Below are positions 17,834 through 26,390 of a DNA stretch of 64,000 nt, piece after piece. The DNA comes from Blastopirellula marina DSM 3645 (GTDB lineage: Bacteria; Planctomycetota; Planctomycetia; Pirellulales; Pirellulaceae): the NCBI RefSeq assembly GCF_000153105.1, contig NZ_CH672376.1, positions 3,885,739-3,949,738 on the forward strand, in the 5' to 3' direction. A model generated the notes under the pieces. The model was not told the DNA's origin. It saw nothing but the letters and a program-made list of their open reading frames with translations, and made no database searches. The translations under genes were made by a program, and so were the position numbers. Numbering within the stretch: position 1 is the first letter of the stretch; each line of letters begins with the position of its first letter.

Positions 17834-17974
17834 GATGTCCTGAACGAAGTGGTCGTGGTGCGCTGGCCGGACCATATCCGGCCAGGGACGGCAAGTGATG
17901 TGTCGGTGATTGGCTCCGACATTTTCGCGACCCTGTTGGACGTTACCGGAACCCCGCCGCCGGCCGATCGATAG
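17834..17974 (+). pseudogene. Sulfatase remnant (C-terminal-half fragment)
   Basis: The translated stretch DVLNEVVVVRWPDHIRPG followed by SDVSVIGSDIFATLLDVTG and TPPPADR matches the conserved mid/C-terminal section of type I sulfatases (xRWPGHIxPGxxSDxPVIGSDxxPTxLDxxG). Nothing upstream in frame encodes a sulfatase catalytic domain, and a TAG stop follows directly. It is therefore a fragment of a lost gene, lying 202 bases upstream of an intact sulfatase on the same strand. The fragment may begin about 30 bases earlier; the boundary is uncertain. Confidence 0.65.
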
Positions 17975-18176
17975 GGGGAGCATACAGCCGGCCTTCGAGG
18001 AGAAGCCTCTTGTGCGGAAAACGCCGCTTTTCTGGCGTACGCACGCATGTATCCCGTCCCGACAGTCGCGGCGCGTTGCGGCTCATAGGTCGACTTTTCG
18101 CAGCGCAGGCGGAACGAGTAGAATTTCACGAAGGTTCGGATTGTCGACGTAGCTTTCAGAGAGTGAATAGCACCCA

Positions 18177-19661
18177 ATGAACAACCTCAGAATTCTTTTG
18201 CTGGTCTGCGTTTCGCTCATCGTGCCGGAAGCATTACTTCCACTGGTCACGGCGGAAGAAATACCAAGGTCACGTCCCAACATCATTTTTCTTTTCGCAG
18301 ACGATCAATCGACCTATTCCGTCGGCTGCTATGGAAATAAAGACGTCACGACGCCCAACATGGACCAGCTTGGCCGGGATGGAATCGTCTTCGACAAACA
18401 TTACAACACGACCGCCATCTGTATGGCCAGCCGTGCGAACGTCTTCGCCGGCATGTATGAATACAAGACCGGCTGTAATTTCGACCACGGCGACATGCAT
18501 GCCGATGTCTGGGAAAAGTCATATCCAGTGCTGCTGCGAAAAGCAGGCTATCTAACGGCGTTTGCAGGCAAGTTTGGAATCGTGGTGGAAGGCAAAGGAC
18601 TCTGCGAAGAGGATTTTGATTTCTGGGGCGGCAGTCCTGGCCAAACCGACTACCGGACGGCCAACAACAAGTCGATGAAGAAATACGCAACCAAGTACCC
18701 TCACTCGACCTTATCGTACGGAGCATTCGCCCAGGATGTGATTCGCCAATCGGTCGAGCAGAAAAAGCCGTTCTGCTTGTCGATCAGTTTTAAAGCTCCT
18801 CACAAACCGGCGACTCCTGACCCGCGATTCAACGAAGTTTACGCCGGCAAGAAATTCACCAAGCCTGATAATTTTGGCCGTGAATTTGGTGAGCATCTTG
18901 CCCCACAAAGCAAGTCAGGACGGCAATTCCCGCGATTCATCGAGTGGAAGTACGATACCGACTACGACGGAGAAATGGCGAAGTACCATCAGCAGGTCTA
19001 CGGTATCGATGTAGCCCTCGGCATGATTCGCGACGAACTCGCGGCCCAGGGCGTTGCGGATAACACCGTTGTCATCTACACCAGCGATAACGGCTACATC
19101 TGCGGCTCGCATGGATACGGCTCGAAGGTTCTGCCCATGGAAGAATCCTCTCGTGTTCCGCTGATAATCTACGACCCCCGCAGTCCGCTTAACGGCAAAC
19201 ACTTGCGCTGCGATCAACTCACCGGCAATATCGACTTTGCCCCCACGATTCTCGAGCTAGCCGGCCTGCCGATTCCTGCCAACATGGACGGAACAAGCCT
19301 TCTGCCGTTGCTACAGGACCCGAAAACTGGAGGACACGATCAGCTGGCCTTCATCAACGTGTACGGCCCACTCCCCACACACAGTCTGAGTTGCCTGACG
19401 CCGCAATACAAATACACCTACTGGTGGTACGCCGATGACCAAATGAAGCCTGTCGAAGAATTGTTCGATACGAAGAACGATCCGCTCGAACTTACCAATC
19501 TGGCCGACAAGCCCACGAGCCAACCGGTACTTCAGGAGATGCGAACGCGGTACGATCAAGAACTAGCGAAGTGGACGCGTCAGGCCGTCGACTACAACGA
19601 CTATCAGCGATACGGAACACTCTTCCGTCGCGCTCTGACTTCTTCCAACGCGCCAAACTGA
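18177..19661 (+). CDS. Secreted type I sulfatase
   Basis: 494 residues with a signal peptide (about 5-26, [20 protein letters not shown]). [13 protein letters not shown] supplies the two metal-binding aspartates (D42, D43). The active-site motif CMASR (82-86) fits C-x-A/P-S-R, so Cys82 is expected to be oxidised to formylglycine by an FGE-type enzyme. Further hallmarks are [12 protein letters not shown]-like sequence ([17 protein letters not shown]), [13 protein letters not shown] and [15 protein letters not shown]. Substrates of such enzymes in planctomycetes are mostly sulfated algal or animal polysaccharides; this one cannot be assigned more closely. The SUMF1-like proteins in the nearby operon lack the FGE cysteines and should not be assumed to activate it. 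It stands alone on the plus strand, downstream of a sulfatase remnant. Confidence 0.93.
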   Translation: MNNLRILLLVCVSLIVPEALLPLVTAEEIPRSRPNIIFLFADDQSTYSVGCYGNKDVTTPNMDQLGRDGIVFDKHYNTTAICMASRANVFAGMYEYKTGCNFDHGDMHADVWEKSYPVLLRKAGYLTAFAGKFGIVVEGKGLCEEDFDFWGGSPGQTDYRTANNKSMKKYATKYPHSTLSYGAFAQDVIRQSVEQKKPFCLSISFKAPHKPATPDPRFNEVYAGKKFTKPDNFGREFGEHLAPQSKSGRQFPRFIEWKYDTDYDGEMAKYHQQVYGIDVALGMIRDELAAQGVADNTVVIYTSDNGYICGSHGYGSKVLPMEESSRVPLIIYDPRSPLNGKHLRCDQLTGNIDFAPTILELAGLPIPANMDGTSLLPLLQDPKTGGHDQLAFINVYGPLPTHSLSCLTPQYKYTYWWYADDQMKPVEELFDTKNDPLELTNLADKPTSQPVLQEMRTRYDQELAKWTRQAVDYNDYQRYGTLFRRALTSSNAPN

Positions 19662-19804
19662 ACCACTCTTCATCTCGGCGGCCATGCTCCGTTCCAAAAG
19701 TCGGACGGCCTGCAAGAAACCCAGTGTTGAATCGTCTTCGAGAAAGGGAACGGAGAGGATTCCCCCAACCGCTGGCCTTGCTTCAAAGCTCTGGCCAGCG
19801 ACTG

Positions 19805-21688
19805 TCAATTCGAGGCGGCTTTCCCTGCCTGCAGTTCTCCCTGAACTTCATTTCGCATCCGTTCAATCAAAGGATGCGTTTGATCGGATTTGACGGATCT
19901 TTGAATTCGAGCTGCATCGTACTTGCGCGTCAAATTTTCCGCAGACTCCGCCGACAGCACCAGACGCACCGCCGAGGTGTAGCTTTTTGATTTCGCGTGA
20001 TAGACGTACGTATGGGTAGCGACGGCGTGCACGAACCCAGCGTCGGTCGCTCGGAAGCAGTAGTCATTCTCTTCGCCATACCCTTTAGGGAACGTTTCTT
20101 CGTCCAGGTAGCCAATCTTCTCGATCACCCGCCGTTTGATGCAAAAGCAAAATCCGTTAATCAGGTGCACGCGAGGAAATGCGTCAAGCGACAGGTCCTG
20201 ACAAAGCGCATCCATGTCGGAAACCGACTTATCGCCAGGCAGCGCATTGACCACCATGCTGCCCCATGCGTCCAGCATTTCTGGAATCGACTGCCAACTT
20301 GCGGCGTTGGAAAGAGGCCCCACAATGCCGATTTCATCCGCCGATTCGGCACAATGGAGCAGCTTTAGCAACCACTGCGGCGGAACGATCGTGTCGCTAT
20401 TGAGCAATACGACGTACTCTGCTGTCGAAGCGCGAAGTCCAGCATTGGCCGCCTTGGTATAGCGCTGCGCCAAATCATGCCGAATCAGGGTGACGTTCTC
20501 TCTTCCCGCGGCAAAGTCTTGCAGGTAATCACGCGTCGGCGCGTCAGACCCGTCGTCCACAATAATCAGGCGGTGATTCGCCTCCAGGGTCGGAGCAACC
20601 GATTCCAGACAAGCTTTCACATCATCGATAGCGTTATGCACAGGAATCACGATATCGACAAAGCGAGAACGGAACTGCAAAAAGGCGGCGTTCTTCAGTT
20701 CGCCCCCCTTGGCCTGCTCCCACCAACGCTTAGTCGCGTTCGCATAGGCATCACGCAGGAACGCCGGAACACGGTAATTCAGTTTGCGGAGAAACGCCCA
20801 GCCACGCTTGTGAGAAAAGAGGAGAAATCGCTTCGTATCGTGCCGCGCCGTCTGCTCGCGACTGTCGACCAAGCGGGTGAAGTCCTCCCCCATCGCATGC
20901 AGCACCGGCATCACCGACACTTGATCCCGACGGGACCCGTTATCCATTTCCTTCCACCACCGCTCAAAAAACTCGACCGTCCGCGGGTCGCCCGGCTTCG
21001 ACATAAAAACATTCGTCTCCGGCAAACCAAGCCCGCGCGGGACCCCCGCTTGAAGATAACGCCGCCGCTGCTTTTTGAGGAGCTCGGCATCATCCTTGGA
21101 CCACTTCGAGCACGCTTGAATTTCATCAAAGAGACAATTGCGATCGGGATGCTCAAAGGTAGCGATCAAGTTCGAGCCGCATTGAAACCGGTCGACAAGC
21201 GATCCCATATCCTCACGAATAAGGATGTTCGCGTCGATCCAAATCGCCACGTCGTAATCGACAAAGAAGTAATGCGGATGCAGCTTATAGAATCGGGAGA
21301 TCCGCGTTTGATCCGCGTTGTGGTAATCGATCGGCACGATCTTCCAGGGATGGTCGCCTTCGATCATCGAGTCTGAAAAGCAGACAAAATCGTAGTCGTC
21401 ATTCAGAAATTCGGGCGTTATCAGATCATCGTAACCACCGACCAGCGCCGTATAGACAACCACCCGCTTGGGCGAACGTGAACTACGATACTTGGCCAAA
21501 CGCCGCGTCAACTCTTCATCGGGAAGAGGGTCAAACCGGGGACGCATGCCAAGCAAATACCAGAGAAATAGTGCACGGCTGACATCAGCGATTAGCAGTG
21601 CGCCGCGACGGAAAACGCCCCACAAATTCCGTAGAATTTTCTTCACTGCACCATAGATTTGCAAGTGAAGTTTGATTATTAATCGCAT
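19805..21688 (-). CDS. Two-domain glycosyltransferase: DUF616 (TOD1/MUCI70-like) fused to GT2
   Basis: 627 residues. A hydrophobic N-terminal stretch may anchor it (about 30-47, ALLIADVSRALFLWYLL). Residues about 75-300 match DUF616: VVYTALVGGYDDL, YDFVCFSDS, IWIDANILIRED (a DxD-like site) and VNETNVF-like LPETNVFMSK. Residues about 345-600 are a GT2 (GT-A fold) domain: VDIVIPVHNAIDDVKACLES, IIVDDGSDAPT, EYVVLLNSDTIVPPQWL and a GYGEENDYCFRA acceptor/catalytic motif. Two putative transferases in one chain could add two successive sugars. It is the promoter-distal member of the polysaccharide island; the gene upstream is the NeuB-like synthase, 361 bases away. Donors and acceptors are unknown. 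Confidence 0.85.
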   Translation of the reverse strand: MRLIIKLHLQIYGAVKKILRNLWGVFRRGALLIADVSRALFLWYLLGMRPRFDPLPDEELTRRLAKYRSSRSPKRVVVYTALVGGYDDLITPEFLNDDYDFVCFSDSMIEGDHPWKIVPIDYHNADQTRISRFYKLHPHYFFVDYDVAIWIDANILIREDMGSLVDRFQCGSNLIATFEHPDRNCLFDEIQACSKWSKDDAELLKKQRRRYLQAGVPRGLGLPETNVFMSKPGDPRTVEFFERWWKEMDNGSRRDQVSVMPVLHAMGEDFTRLVDSREQTARHDTKRFLLFSHKRGWAFLRKLNYRVPAFLRDAYANATKRWWEQAKGGELKNAAFLQFRSRFVDIVIPVHNAIDDVKACLESVAPTLEANHRLIIVDDGSDAPTRDYLQDFAAGRENVTLIRHDLAQRYTKAANAGLRASTAEYVVLLNSDTIVPPQWLLKLLHCAESADEIGIVGPLSNAASWQSIPEMLDAWGSMVVNALPGDKSVSDMDALCQDLSLDAFPRVHLINGFCFCIKRRVIEKIGYLDEETFPKGYGEENDYCFRATDAGFVHAVATHTYVYHAKSKSYTSAVRLVLSAESAENLTRKYDAARIQRSVKSDQTHPLIERMRNEVQGELQAGKAASN

Positions 21689-22049
21689 CGTTAATCCCTA
21701 CGGGGTCCCCAAGGAACGGCCATCGCACGCGCTACGTAATTCGACGTGGGGCGATGCCCATCGCCTTGATGACGCGATAAGTCGACATCGCCACGGCAGT
21801 CTGCCATAACCTCCGCAAACCCGTCGTTCACCTAGGCCCGCTACACCCCGGAAAACACTGATCACGAACGGATTATTCGAGACAAAGCGGAAGAAAACTT
21901 TTGTCGCTTGAACCAACTAACCGTTATCACCATCAGGCAGATCGTCTGAAAGGAACGACTGCTACCCAGCATTGGCAATTGCGATTTGGAATCTCGCATC
22001 TTACTGCAAGTATAAACCGTAGCGGACGCCGTCAATCTCGCCAGTCAAA
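21689..22049. other. 361-base gap without recognisable genes
   Basis: Between the NeuB-like gene and the DUF616-GT2 gene. The only frames are short and Arg/Ser-rich with no motif. No terminator with a U-run or RNA gene was seen. Confidence 0.4.
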
Positions 22050-22943
22050 TCACTTGGCTTGACCTTGCAGATCGGCAATTCCAACCCGACGCAGCTTCTT
22101 TCGAATCGGTAGTTCGCTATCATACACGCGTTTGACTCCGTCCCCCATCGCTTGTTCGATGACGCGGATGTCCCGGCAGAGCCGTATCAATCCCTGAGGT
22201 TCGACCGACGCGGCATGGTCCGAACCCCACATGGTGCGATCCAAAGTGATATGACGCTCGACGAACGCCGCCCCCAACGCAACGGCGGCGAGCGTAATCT
22301 GCAGACCGACTTCATGCCCAGAATATCCGATCGGAACATCGGCGTAGGTATCTCGCAACACGTGGATCATCCGCAGATTGATCTCTTCCGCTTTGCAGGG
22401 ATAGGCGCTTGTGGCATGGGCGATCAATAGTTGCTCTCGATCAAAAACGTTGACAGCTGCGTCGATTTCCTCCATTGTCGACATGCCAGTTGAAAGCATG
22501 ACGGGACGCCGGGTAGACGCAATTCTTCGCATCAGCGATAGATCCGTAAGCGTGGCCGACGCAATCTTGTAGCAGACCGGTGAAAATTTCTCCGTAAAGC
22601 CAACCGACGATGCGTCCCAACACGAAACGAACCAGTCGATTTCCTTGGCTTTGCAATATCGGTCGATCTCTGCGTACTGATCCTCGCCGAACTCTACGGC
22701 ATGGCGGTACTCAAGATAGGTCATCGTGCCCCAGGGAGTTTCGCGAAGCACGTTGCGCTGTTCCGGAGGAACGCACGTTTCGGGATCCCGTTTTTGAAAT
22801 TTTACGGCGTCACAGCCTGCGAACGCAGCGACGTCGATTAGTTTCTTCGCGATCTCGATGTCGCCGTTATGGTTCAACCCGATCTCGCCGATGATGTATG
22901 CTGGCTGTCCTTTACCGACAGCGCGTCGACCTATCGTCAACAT
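22050..22943 (-). CDS. neuB: N-acetylneuraminate (nonulosonate) synthase-like protein, no SAF domain
   Basis: 297 residues of the NeuB TIM-barrel: AYIIGEIGLNHNGD (18-31), DAVKFQKRDPET, CYKIASATLTDLSLM, PVMLSTGMSTMEEID, ATSAYPCKAEEINL, IGYSGHEVG and FVERHITLDRTMWGSDHAAS. The family condenses phosphoenolpyruvate with N-acetylmannosamine, its 6-phosphate or related sugars to give a nine-carbon acid. Most NeuB/NANS proteins are ~340-360 residues and end in an antifreeze-like SAF domain that closes the active site of the partner subunit; here the chain stops after the barrel. The downstream activation enzyme (NeuA-HAD, 68 bases upstream on the DNA) makes the pathway assignment strong. The exact sugar (Neu5Ac, KDN, legionaminate or other) cannot be told. 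Confidence 0.88.
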   Translation of the reverse strand: MLTIGRRAVGKGQPAYIIGEIGLNHNGDIEIAKKLIDVAAFAGCDAVKFQKRDPETCVPPEQRNVLRETPWGTMTYLEYRHAVEFGEDQYAEIDRYCKAKEIDWFVSCWDASSVGFTEKFSPVCYKIASATLTDLSLMRRIASTRRPVMLSTGMSTMEEIDAAVNVFDREQLLIAHATSAYPCKAEEINLRMIHVLRDTYADVPIGYSGHEVGLQITLAAVALGAAFVERHITLDRTMWGSDHAASVEPQGLIRLCRDIRVIEQAMGDGVKRVYDSELPIRKKLRRVGIADLQGQAK

Positions 22944-23011
22944 GCGTTCGTCCCGTTTGCGAATAATGTGGTTCTAGGTGTCACATGGGTAAATAGCGTT
23001 ACTGATCGATA

Positions 23012-24217
23012 TCACGCATCTTGGCGGAGAAGAAAATCGCAAACTTCGCGAACAGCGCCTTCGCCTCCGGCGCGACGAAGCACATATCGTCCCTCCGAGA
23101 ACAACGCAGCCTCGGCGTCGGCAACGATCGCACCATAGCCGACAGCGTCCAGGCACTCGACATCATTCACGTCATTTCCGACATAGACAATTCGCTGCAA
23201 TGCGAATCCCCGCTCCTCCACCCAAGCTTTGAGAAAGGTCAGCTTGTCGTCGATTCCTAGCTGGCAAGGAATGTCGAGTTTCTTACAACGGACGCTCGCG
23301 ATCGTATTACGTTCTTTCGACAGCACCAACAGCGGTACGCCGGTCTCTCTCAGCAATCCCAATCCAAGCCCGTCCGCCCGATTGCAGACCACCGTCTCTG
23401 TTCCGTCAGCATTCACGTGGACCTTATTGTCGGTGAATACGCCATCGAAATCGAAGACGACCGCGTCAACGTCTTGCACCCGCGGAAACCGCCGCACGCG
23501 CCCTGCGCTCTCCGCTAAACGGGATGCATCGACCGCTAATAACGCCTCGACGATGGGAATATCGTCCGATTCGTCAATTTCCCAGCGGCGGCGAATCGGC
23601 ATCTCATACATCGCCGTCTTACCGAAGAACCGGAAGCGACGTTCCAGAAACCCTTTCGTGCGCATTACGTAAACTGCGCCCGCTTCCAAGTATTCCTGTT
23701 CGCGTTGTTGTCGCAACAAACGTGCGCTTTTATCGTGGTTGACCCCTTCCGCATCCGCGGACGCTCCCTTCTTCCAAAGGAAGTAATGAAACGGAACGAC
23801 GGCAAGCGCCGTATCAGCCTTATCTCGGTAGAGAGCCCCAACCGTGCCGTCGATATCTTCGGCTCGCGTCAACGGCGAAGTGCACTGAAGGAAGGCAATC
23901 GAATCCGGCAATGACTTCCCATCAGCTAGATAGGTTTCAAGCACATGCATGAGAGCCGACTCGGACGACGCATCCGGTCCGCTGAGCGCCTCAGGGCGTA
24001 CCACCACCTCAGCGCCTGCCTTCCGGCTGACATCGGCGATTTCACCATCATCGGTAGTGACGATTACCCGTTCGACTGTCGCCGCACTGCGGGCCGCTTC
24101 GATGGTCCAAACGATTAACGGCTTGCCGGCGATCGAGATCAGATTCTTGCGCGGAATCGTTACCGACCCGCCGCGTGCTGGTATGATCGCCCAAGTGGAT
24201 GGAGTCGTGTTGTTCAT
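23012..24217 (-). CDS. neuA: Acylneuraminate cytidylyltransferase fused to HAD (KdsC-like) phosphatase
   Basis: 401 residues. Residues about 8-230 are a CMP-sugar synthetase (AIIPARGGSVTIPRKNL, VIVTTDDGEIADVS, FLQCTSPLTRAEDIDGTV). The nucleotide-binding motif reads GGSVTIPRK where GGSKGIPRK is usual, a loss of the common lysine. Residues about 245-400 are a KdsC-type HAD phosphatase with the nucleophile motif VVFDFDGVFTDN, a K/DK region (GIDDKLTFLKAW) and VYVGNDVNDVECL. The fusion recalls animal CMAS and suggests a 9-phosphate route: the synthase makes the sugar 9-phosphate, the HAD part removes phosphate, the N-terminal part adds CMP. The end of the next gene overlaps its start by 4 bases. 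Confidence 0.9.
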   Translation of the reverse strand: MNNTTPSTWAIIPARGGSVTIPRKNLISIAGKPLIVWTIEAARSAATVERVIVTTDDGEIADVSRKAGAEVVVRPEALSGPDASSESALMHVLETYLADGKSLPDSIAFLQCTSPLTRAEDIDGTVGALYRDKADTALAVVPFHYFLWKKGASADAEGVNHDKSARLLRQQREQEYLEAGAVYVMRTKGFLERRFRFFGKTAMYEMPIRRRWEIDESDDIPIVEALLAVDASRLAESAGRVRRFPRVQDVDAVVFDFDGVFTDNKVHVNADGTETVVCNRADGLGLGLLRETGVPLLVLSKERNTIASVRCKKLDIPCQLGIDDKLTFLKAWVEERGFALQRIVYVGNDVNDVECLDAVGYGAIVADAEAALFSEGRYVLRRAGGEGAVREVCDFLLRQDA

Positions 24218-25380
24218 TTCAATTGTCTACGGACCGGTTTTTTCGTCAGATGCCTTCGGATAGTAGAAATACGTTCGACCAGCTGGCCTACTGGCCAAGT
24301 TAACGTAGTCCCAATAAGCCAACTCCAGGAATTCTTAATGCTTTCGAGTTCTTCGGACTTCTGCTGAAGTTCCAGCGTGCGCATTTCCAAATCGATCAAC
24401 TTCTCGGTGACCGCCATGCACTGACGCCAGACCTCCTTATGAGCAACTGGCGTACAATTCTCTTCCGACACGATTCCCGCTTGCCAGGCGTTGTCACATG
24501 ACGTTTCGACGATTGGCTGAAACGGGATAACGCCTCTTGTTACGAGCAAACTTTCCGGATTAGTGCAACGGAGTCGGTTACCTGACTTCAGCATCCGATC
24601 GACGATAAAGACAAATCGATCGAACATCGTTCCCCCTCGAATCTCGATTGCGCTATAGTGGCGCCCTGCTTTGCGAACGATGTCTGTGGTCCAGTCTTCA
24701 TACGCAAACGAGACATCCTTCAAGCGATCTTCAAAGAAGCTGGTCCCTTGATTGAAATCGGTTCCGACCAGCGTTACCGTTTTGCCGGGATACGAAATCG
24801 ACAAGTAGTTGAGTGCGCTCGTTAAACTCCCCCGAAAATGGAACAGCGGCTGATCCAGCGTCTGCGCCCATTCCCCGCCGACCATCGAGTGGTGGTGCGA
24901 AACAAATTGAAACAGCCCCGACTCGGGGACCAGAATGCGATTTAAATTGCGAGGTTCTTTTAGGATCCGTCTCCAGCCAAACGGATTCTTGGTAAGCGAA
25001 CCGAAGTAACCAGCCTCCTCAAGTCGCCGATAGTCACTTGGATCGCACATTCGCAGACGATCACGAAGCGTATCCGAAATAACAAACGTCACGCCTGACA
25101 GTTGGCGATGAAGAATTTCGGATGATGCGAATTGCAACCAATTTGCACACGCGACGTCATAGGCGTCGAGAAAGAAAAGATGCGTCGGAGCGATACCAAC
25201 GTCGTGATGAAACGCGGCGAATTTGTTGATCGCAATCCGGACGGAACAAGAATTGACATACGCGCGTTCTTCCTCCGTCAATTGCAAGATTGACGAACCG
25301 CAACCGAGTATGACTGCTTCATCGCGTGCAACCTGGTCTATCGCTAGGTGCTGCTTCACTATTAAGCCTTCATCTTCCAA
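24214..25380 (-). CDS. Sialyltransferase-like (GT42/DUF115-type fold) protein, putative
   Basis: 388 residues. The N-terminus has a Rossmann-type EAVILGCGSSILQLTEEE motif (21-38), followed by IAINKFAAFHHDVGIAPTHL and FFLDAYD. Residues 184-210 (GSLTSALNYLSISYPGKTVT then LVGTDF) resemble the TSG..A..LG...I.L.GID[FY] motif of bacterial GT42 sialyltransferases. The C-terminal ~60 residues look like a coiled coil followed by a basic, hydrophobic tail (SWSWLIGTTLTWPVGQLVER). It overlaps the NeuA-HAD start by 4 bases, so it is co-translated with the enzyme that makes the CMP-sugar donor. I infer that it transfers the nonulosonic acid, but overall similarity to GT42 is low by eye and a DUF115-like protein of other function is possible. 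Confidence 0.6.
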   Translation of the reverse strand: MEDEGLIVKQHLAIDQVARDEAVILGCGSSILQLTEEERAYVNSCSVRIAINKFAAFHHDVGIAPTHLFFLDAYDVACANWLQFASSEILHRQLSGVTFVISDTLRDRLRMCDPSDYRRLEEAGYFGSLTKNPFGWRRILKEPRNLNRILVPESGLFQFVSHHHSMVGGEWAQTLDQPLFHFRGSLTSALNYLSISYPGKTVTLVGTDFNQGTSFFEDRLKDVSFAYEDWTTDIVRKAGRHYSAIEIRGGTMFDRFVFIVDRMLKSGNRLRCTNPESLLVTRGVIPFQPIVETSCDNAWQAGIVSEENCTPVAHKEVWRQCMAVTEKLIDLEMRTLELQQKSEELESIKNSWSWLIGTTLTWPVGQLVERISTIRRHLTKKPVRRQLK

Positions 25381-25487
25381 GTCTTACTGCTCCTTTGTCC
25401 AGGCAATCCAGGGCTTACCCGATCGGCGACACGTTCTTCTGCGGCGATCTATTGGCGTCCCTCGAACTGGAAGGATGCCAAGAAACA

Positions 25488-26390
25488 TTACTTAGCATCA
25501 ATCCGTTGCAAGCCGTTTGCAAAGAAGCGATCGACTTTGTCTGGTGGCGGAGCATCCATGTACAATCCTCTTTGCTTGAGCCTCTCGATGAGTTCTGGCT
25601 CTAGCTCCGAATAGCCTAAGTCTGTTCGGATGTGCCGATAATACCCCATATGATTGCGGGAGTGCCTGTTCTCAGGAGAGTACGAGAGATAGATCGCGTA
25701 TTTTGGGCCAAAGATATTTGACGCCGAATGATAAAGTCGTTGATCAAAAATAACGCAATCACCTGGGCCGGTTGGAATCCAAACGGGCTGCGTCGGTTCA
25801 TCGGTTGCGATATCTTGAGCAGGCTTTGTCCACATAGTCATCCGACGCGGCGGAATATCAACTAGCGGCAATCCTTGGATTTGCCGGCTTATCCGATTGA
25901 AAAGAGAGCCCCGCGTCCGGCGCAACCATATTTTCCATTCTCGATCGGATAGCGCTTTTTCGTAACGGTGACTGCCCGGCACGACACCCAGTGCAGAACC
26001 ACTTTCTTCGTAGCTTTGCAGGTAGATCGCAACCCGGACAACTTGATAGGGCTCTTCGCGCTCATCCCAATCTGGCCCAACGCCAAATTGACGACATGCG
26101 CAATCGCGGTGCCATCCACCGGTACGGTGTGCATGGAGATCGGAATGTTGGGTGTAGCGAACTGAACGCCCAGACAACTTCTCCACCTCAGAAACTAGCC
26201 GATCACTATAAATCAACGGCCAAAACTCACGATTCCTGCTTACGCCGTCCGGGCAAGCAAACACTTTATTTTTATAGTCGGTGTCGCAAATGCCCGAGAG
26301 CCTTTGAATCTGTTGGCGATATTCCGTGATCTCTTTCTCCGTCAAAAGACTTCGAATGACCGAATAGCCATCTCTTTCAAACGGATTCAT
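25488..26390 (-). CDS. Phytanoyl-CoA dioxygenase (PhyH) family protein
   Basis: I prefer the ATG at 26390 (300 residues, MNPFERDGYSVIRSLLTEKE), the usual PhyH N-terminus, over a start 28 codons upstream inside the neighbouring gene. The Fe(II) ligands of this 2-oxoglutarate-dependent oxygenase fold are visible as GGWHRDCACR (H94, D96) and RLYHSASN (H221); GSALGVVPGSHRYEKAL is the typical core beta-helix motif and a downstream arginine (SYSPENRHSRNH) can bind 2-oxoglutarate. Members hydroxylate small molecules; here, inside a polysaccharide island, it may hydroxylate a sugar or lipid precursor. It overlaps the end of the pyruvyltransferase-like gene by 14 bases. Confidence 0.8.
   Translation of the reverse strand: MNPFERDGYSVIRSLLTEKEITEYRQQIQRLSGICDTDYKNKVFACPDGVSRNREFWPLIYSDRLVSEVEKLSGRSVRYTQHSDLHAHRTGGWHRDCACRQFGVGPDWDEREEPYQVVRVAIYLQSYEESGSALGVVPGSHRYEKALSDREWKIWLRRTRGSLFNRISRQIQGLPLVDIPPRRMTMWTKPAQDIATDEPTQPVWIPTGPGDCVIFDQRLYHSASNIFGPKYAIYLSYSPENRHSRNHMGYYRHIRTDLGYSELEPELIERLKQRGLYMDAPPPDKVDRFFANGLQRIDAK

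Noticed and set aside
18177-19661. The idea that the SUMF1-like proteins at 4853-7974 mature this sulfatase
   Set aside because: They lack the redox cysteines of formylglycine-generating enzyme and belong to a different operon.
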